Shown piece by piece: positions 4,292 through 7,793 of a DNA stretch of 7,793 nucleotides. Position 1 is the stretch's first letter; every line of letters begins with the position of its first letter. The position numbers and the translations under genes are program-made. The notes beneath the pieces were generated by a model. That model was not told where the DNA came from, did no database searches, and worked only from the letters and a program-made list of their open reading frames with translations. Source of the DNA: an uncultured Chloroflexota bacterium (GTDB lineage: Bacteria > Chloroflexota > Anaerolineae > Aggregatilineales > Phototrophicaceae); contig CAIVEA010000368.1 in NCBI GenBank assembly GCA_903904765.1, forward strand, positions 1 through 7,793, given 5' to 3'.

Positions 4292-7282
4292 ATGATGGAC
4301 AACGTGAAATCGCAAACAGGGGAACGCCAGCGCTGGCACATGCTGGAGGCCGCACAGGTCATGCGCGATCTGACCGTCCAACCGGAACACGGGCTGGACG
4401 AATCACAGGTGGCGGCGCGGCTGAACGAATTTGGCACGAACGAACTGGTCGAAAAGGGGCTGAAAAGCCCGCTGGCGATCCTGTGGGAACAGCTCACGAA
4501 CCCGCTGGTGCTGCTGCTCATCGGCGCGGCGGTCATTTCGGCTTTTCTGGGCAAAGTGGACAGTGTGATTGCGATCATGGCAATCGTCATCATCAACGCC
4601 ATTCTGGGCGTGGTGCAGGAATACCGCGCTGAACAGGCGATGGCCGCGCTCAAGAAGATGGCCGCGCCGCTGGTGCGCGTGCGGCGGGCGGGCAAAACGC
4701 TGGATGTGGCCTCGGCAGAACTTGTCCCCGGTGATGTGGTGCTGCTGGAAGCTGGCAGCGTCGTCCCCGCTGACTCACGCATTGTGGAAGCGGCCAATTT
4801 GCAGGTACAGGAAGCCTCCCTCACGGGCGAATCGCAGCCCGTCGAAAAAGCGGTGGCGGCGCTGCACGAAGCCAATGCCCCGCTGGGCGATCGCTACAAC
4901 ATGCTCTATATGGGGACATCTGTCACCTATGGACGCGGCGTGGCGGTGGTGGTCGAAACGGGGATGCGTACCGAACTGGGGCATATCGCCGAACTGATTC
5001 AGAACGTGGGCAGCGAGAAAACGCCGCTTCAGCGCCGCATGGACGAACTGGGCAAGGTGCTGCTCATCCTCGCGCTGGTGGTCATGGCGCTGGCCTTTGT
5101 GGTCGGCCTGACGACGGGTGAATCGCTGCAAGAAGTCCTGCTGAACGCGGTGGCGATTGCGGTGGCCGTCGTGCCGGAAGGCTTGCCCGCCGTCGTGACG
5201 ATTGCGCTGGCGCTGGGCGCACAACGTATGCTGCGCCGCCGCGCTCTCATTCGCAAGCTGCCGGCTGTAGAAACGCTCGGCTCGGTCACGACCATTTGCT
5301 CGGATAAGACCGGCACGCTGACCGAGAACAAGATGACTGTGACGGTGGTGGATGTGGCGGGCAAGACCGCCAGCATGACCGATGTGCTGCAAGTGGGCAA
5401 ACAGTCGCAGGCAGCGGGGAATGGCGCGAACAGCCTGAACAGCCGCCAGCCCGACCCGCAGGAAACCGCGCAGGCGCTGTTGCTGGCCGGCAACAGCCTG
5501 TGCAACGACGCGGTGCTGGAATCCGACGACACGCATGCGTCCGGCTTCCGGGCGGTGGGTGACCCGACGGAAGGGGCGCTGGTAGTGGCCGCCGCCCGCT
5601 TCGGCATCCTGAAGCCGCATCTGGATGCAGTCTTCCCCCGCGTGGGCGAAGTACCGTTCTCGTCCGAGCGCAAGCGCATGACCACCGTGCATCAACTGAA
5701 CGAGGCGCAGAAGCCGGATGAAGGCATCGAAATCTACCTGAAAGACCTGCTGCACCGCCTGAATCGGCAGTATCTGGCGATCACCAAAGGCGCGGTGGAT
5801 AGCCTGTTGGAGATTTGTGACCGGGTGTGGATGGACGGCGAGATCATCCCGCTGGATGCCGCCATGCGTGCCCGCATCGAGCAAACCAACAACAACCTCG
5901 CAAAGCAGGGGCTGCGCGTGCTGGGCATGTCGTTCACACGCATGGCGGCGCTGCCGAGCGAATGGACACCGGAAGCCGTCGAGAAGGGCATGGTGTTCGT
6001 GGGCATGACAGGCATCATTGACCCGCCCCGTGCCGAGGTGAAAGACGCAGTTATGCTGTGCCGCGCTGCGGGCATCCGCCCGGTGATGATTACCGGCGAC
6101 CACCCGCTGACCGCGCTGAATATCGCCCGTGATCTGAAAATCGCTGGCGAGAACGATACCGTGATGACCGGACACGATCTGAGCCTACTGTCGCAAGAGC
6201 AGTTGGAACAAGTGGTGGAGAAAGTCTCGGTATATGCCCGTGTGTCGCCGGAGCATAAGCTGAACATCGTACAGGCGCTCCAGAGCAAGGGGCATGTGGT
6301 GGCGATGACGGGCGACGGCGTGAACGATGCCCCCGCCCTCAAGCGCAGCGACATCGGCGTGGCGATGGGTATCACGGGGACGGCTGTCTCCAAAGAAGCA
6401 TCCGACATGGTAATTGTGGACGACAACTTCGCCACCATCGTCAGCGCCGTCGAGGAAGGCCGCACGATCTACGACAATGTGCGCCGCTTCGTGAAGTACC
6501 TGCTGGCGAGCAACAGTGGCGAACTGTTCGTGCTGCTGGCGACACAGTTGGTGGCCTTCATGACCATCCCGTTGACCACGCTGCAAATCCTGTGGATGAA
6601 CCTGATTACCGATGGTATTCCGGCGCTGGCGTTAGGTGTGGAACAGTCCGAGAAGGGCGGGATGCACCGTGCGCCGTATGCGCCCAACGAGAGCATTTTC
6701 GGGCGCGGGCTGGCACGGCATATCGTGATCGTCGGGCTGCTGCTGGGCATGAGTGGGCTGTTGCTGGCGCTGTGGTCGTTCGGCAACTACCGCGCCGAAG
6801 CCGAACCGCTGGCGGCACAGTTGGGCTTGACCTTCGAGCAGATGGCCGAAGTACAGCGGGCGGAATTTGACGCGGCTGATCCGGTCTCGGTAGCGGCGGC
6901 GGCTAGCACGCTGGGCGTGACGGATGAACAGCTCACGCAGGCCAATGCGCTGGAAAAAGGCATGAACTACAACCCGTATACGTGGAACACGATGGTGTTC
7001 ATGTTCCTGACCATCGCGCAGATGGGACATGCGCTGGGGCTGCGTTCGCACCGCGAGTCCACCTTCAGCATCGGGTTCTTCGGCAACCGCTTCCTCGTGA
7101 TCGCGGTGGTCGCCACACTGGTGCTGCAACTGATCGCGGTTTACGCGCCGTTCTTTAACAACATCTTCAACACCACGCCGCTGACGCTGGAACAACTGGG
7201 GATCAGCCTGCTGTTGAGCACAGTGGTATTCGCGGGTGTGGAGATCGAAAAGTTGCTCATCCGGCGCGGGGTGCTGTCGTAA
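4292..7282 (+). CDS. P2A-type cation-transporting ATPase (probably Ca2+)
   Basis: A 996-residue P-type ATPase expected to export Ca2+, possibly Mn2+, across the cytoplasmic membrane. Visible in order: N-terminal cation-ATPase domain ([32 protein letters not shown]); actuator TGES (178-181); M4 PEGLP (Glu296); phosphorylated Asp338 in DKTGTLT; nucleotide-domain GDPTEGALV (423-431) and KGA (499-501); TGD (601-603); hinge [11 protein letters not shown] (673 on). M5 has Asn741 and Glu744, and M6 has Asn770, Thr773 and Asp774 (NLITDG), matching both Ca2+ sites of SERCA-like pumps. About ten membrane helices. The M7-M8 loop (about 831-899) is unusually long. ATG 4292 or the adjacent ATG 4295 is preferred: a GGGG tract lies 4-7 nt upstream and family similarity begins here. 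The frame stays open back to 4085, but that extension is Arg-rich, low in protein character and overlaps the structured leader. Confidence 0.93.
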   Translation: MMDNVKSQTGERQRWHMLEAAQVMRDLTVQPEHGLDESQVAARLNEFGTNELVEKGLKSPLAILWEQLTNPLVLLLIGAAVISAFLGKVDSVIAIMAIVIINAILGVVQEYRAEQAMAALKKMAAPLVRVRRAGKTLDVASAELVPGDVVLLEAGSVVPADSRIVEAANLQVQEASLTGESQPVEKAVAALHEANAPLGDRYNMLYMGTSVTYGRGVAVVVETGMRTELGHIAELIQNVGSEKTPLQRRMDELGKVLLILALVVMALAFVVGLTTGESLQEVLLNAVAIAVAVVPEGLPAVVTIALALGAQRMLRRRALIRKLPAVETLGSVTTICSDKTGTLTENKMTVTVVDVAGKTASMTDVLQVGKQSQAAGNGANSLNSRQPDPQETAQALLLAGNSLCNDAVLESDDTHASGFRAVGDPTEGALVVAAARFGILKPHLDAVFPRVGEVPFSSERKRMTTVHQLNEAQKPDEGIEIYLKDLLHRLNRQYLAITKGAVDSLLEICDRVWMDGEIIPLDAAMRARIEQTNNNLAKQGLRVLGMSFTRMAALPSEWTPEAVEKGMVFVGMTGIIDPPRAEVKDAVMLCRAAGIRPVMITGDHPLTALNIARDLKIAGENDTVMTGHDLSLLSQEQLEQVVEKVSVYARVSPEHKLNIVQALQSKGHVVAMTGDGVNDAPALKRSDIGVAMGITGTAVSKEASDMVIVDDNFATIVSAVEEGRTIYDNVRRFVKYLLASNSGELFVLLATQLVAFMTIPLTTLQILWMNLITDGIPALALGVEQSEKGGMHRAPYAPNESIFGRGLARHIVIVGLLLGMSGLLLALWSFGNYRAEAEPLAAQLGLTFEQMAEVQRAEFDAADPVSVAAAASTLGVTDEQLTQANALEKGMNYNPYTWNTMVFMFLTIAQMGHALGLRSHRESTFSIGFFGNRFLVIAVVATLVLQLIAVYAPFFNNIFNTTPLTLEQLGISLLLSTVVFAGVEIEKLLIRRGVLS

Positions 7283-7313
7283 TCCCGCGTCCGGCAGTCG
7301 GGTTGGGACGTTC

Positions 7314-7335
7314 TGATGGGCTAGTGATGGGCTAA
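7314..7335 (+). repeat. 11-bp tandem duplication
   Basis: TGATGGGCTAG (7314-7324) is followed by TGATGGGCTAA (7325-7335), matching at 10 of 11 positions, in the 151-bp gap between the ATPase and htpX. It probably reflects slippage; no regulatory role is evident. No intrinsic terminator is visible in this gap. Confidence 0.5.
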
Positions 7336-7433
7336 GAAGGAGGCTGATCGCGGCAAGAACAGGATGAGATGGTTGGTGGTTTGGTCTGTGTTCGGAGTTT
7401 TATCGTAATGCGGATTGAATGAGGAGTATTGTC

Positions 7434-7793
7434 ATGCAAAGCACACTCAAAACCACACTGCTTTTCGCCCTGCTCACCGGGTTGGTGGTCGCCATCGGCG
7501 GCGTGCTGGGCGGTACGGGCGGGATGATGATCGCGTTCATCATGGCTGCCCTGATAAACATGGGCGCGTGGTGGTTCAGCGACAGTATCGCGCTGCGCTT
7601 CAGCGGCGCAAAAGAAGTGAGCGAGGCCGAAGCGCCCGCTTTGCACCATCTGGTGGCGGATCTGGCACAGCGGGCGGGGCTGCCCAAACCGCGTGTGTAC
7701 ATGATTGACAGCCCGATGCCGAATGCCTTTGCCACCGGACGCAGCCCGGAAAAGGGCGCGGTGGCAGTCACCGGCGGCCTGATGAACCTGCTC
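7434..7793 (+). CDS. htpX: HtpX-type membrane zinc metalloprotease, N-terminal part (runs off the window)
   Basis: The first 120 codons of an M48B protease. Two membrane helices lie at about residues 7-25 and 30-49 (LLFALLTGLVVAIGGVLGG, MMIAFIMAALINMGAWWF), followed by SDSIALRFSGAKEVSEAEAP, the conserved RAGLPKPRVYMIDSPMPNAFATGRSPEKGAVAVTGGL block, and the window end. The zinc-binding HExxH motif is expected roughly 15-20 residues beyond the edge, so catalysis cannot be checked. HtpX degrades misfolded inner-membrane proteins with its active site facing the cytoplasm. GAGGAG (7421-7426) is a strong ribosome-binding site 7 nt before ATG 7434. It is co-directional with the ATPase at 151 bp spacing; co-transcription is possible but not shown. 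The full protein is normally ~285-300 residues. Confidence 0.93.
   Translation, partial: MQSTLKTTLLFALLTGLVVAIGGVLGGTGGMMIAFIMAALINMGAWWFSDSIALRFSGAKEVSEAEAPALHHLVADLAQRAGLPKPRVYMIDSPMPNAFATGRSPEKGAVAVTGGLMNLL

Noticed and set aside
4775..6175. 466-codon open frame on the minus strand
   Set aside because: It is entirely antisense to the well-supported ATPase; its His/Arg/Gln-rich composition is that of a mirror frame in GC-rich coding DNA.
1..7793. CRISPR arrays, tRNA, rRNA, insertion sequences
   Set aside because: No regularly spaced repeats, tRNA-like cloverleaf, rRNA signature or transposase motif was seen on either strand.

Overview
This is a GC-rich bacterial chromosomal window that carries ordinary genes and several unusually informative regulatory regions. 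No rRNA, tRNA, CRISPR array or complete mobile element is visible. The mix of genes suggests a Chloroflexota-type (Anaerolineae-like) bacterium: a family 5 solute-binding protein with an ASA|Q signal-peptidase-I site and no lipobox, an MpsC/DUF2294 protein, a VapBC-like remnant and HtpX. That placement is inference from gene style, not proof.

Layout, left to right. The last 30 codons of an unrecognised + strand gene (1-93) run convergently into a TetR regulator (100-699, -). The regulator is divergent from a small DoxX-like membrane protein (833-1207, +); their shared 133-bp spacer holds a good tetR promoter and repeated CAAC/GTTG palindromes that look like the TetR operator. A hairpin-bearing gap separates doxX from a convergent, orphan extracellular solute-binding protein of the peptide/nickel type (1322-2902, -). 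The next 339 bp (2903-3241) contain no conventional gene but are densely regulatory: back-to-back promoters, a short leader ORF, and an intrinsic terminator just before the solute-binding protein's ribosome-binding site. Then come an MpsC/DUF2294 gene (3242-3613, +) and, convergent to it, a VapB-like antitoxin (3709-3939, -) whose PIN toxin partner is reduced to its N-terminal stub. A second structured leader (about 4040-4291), with an extended -10 promoter, a 5' hairpin and a terminator-like stem with a U-run, precedes a full-length P2A-type cation (probably Ca2+) ATPase (4292-7282, +). The window closes with the N-terminal 120 codons of HtpX (7434 onward, +).

The most interesting finding is the leader of the solute-binding protein. 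A 24-31 codon ORF contains three consecutive Cys codons. Directly after them lies a segment that pairs with a second segment (8 bp). The second segment can instead pair (8 bp) with the 5' side of the terminator hairpin (7 bp plus a U-run). This is the 1:2 / 2:3 / 3:4 arrangement of a trp-type ribosome-mediated attenuator, here apparently sensing cysteine supply and controlling an ABC-importer binding protein that itself contains no cysteine. It predicts that the transporter takes up a cysteine source such as glutathione or Cys-containing peptides.
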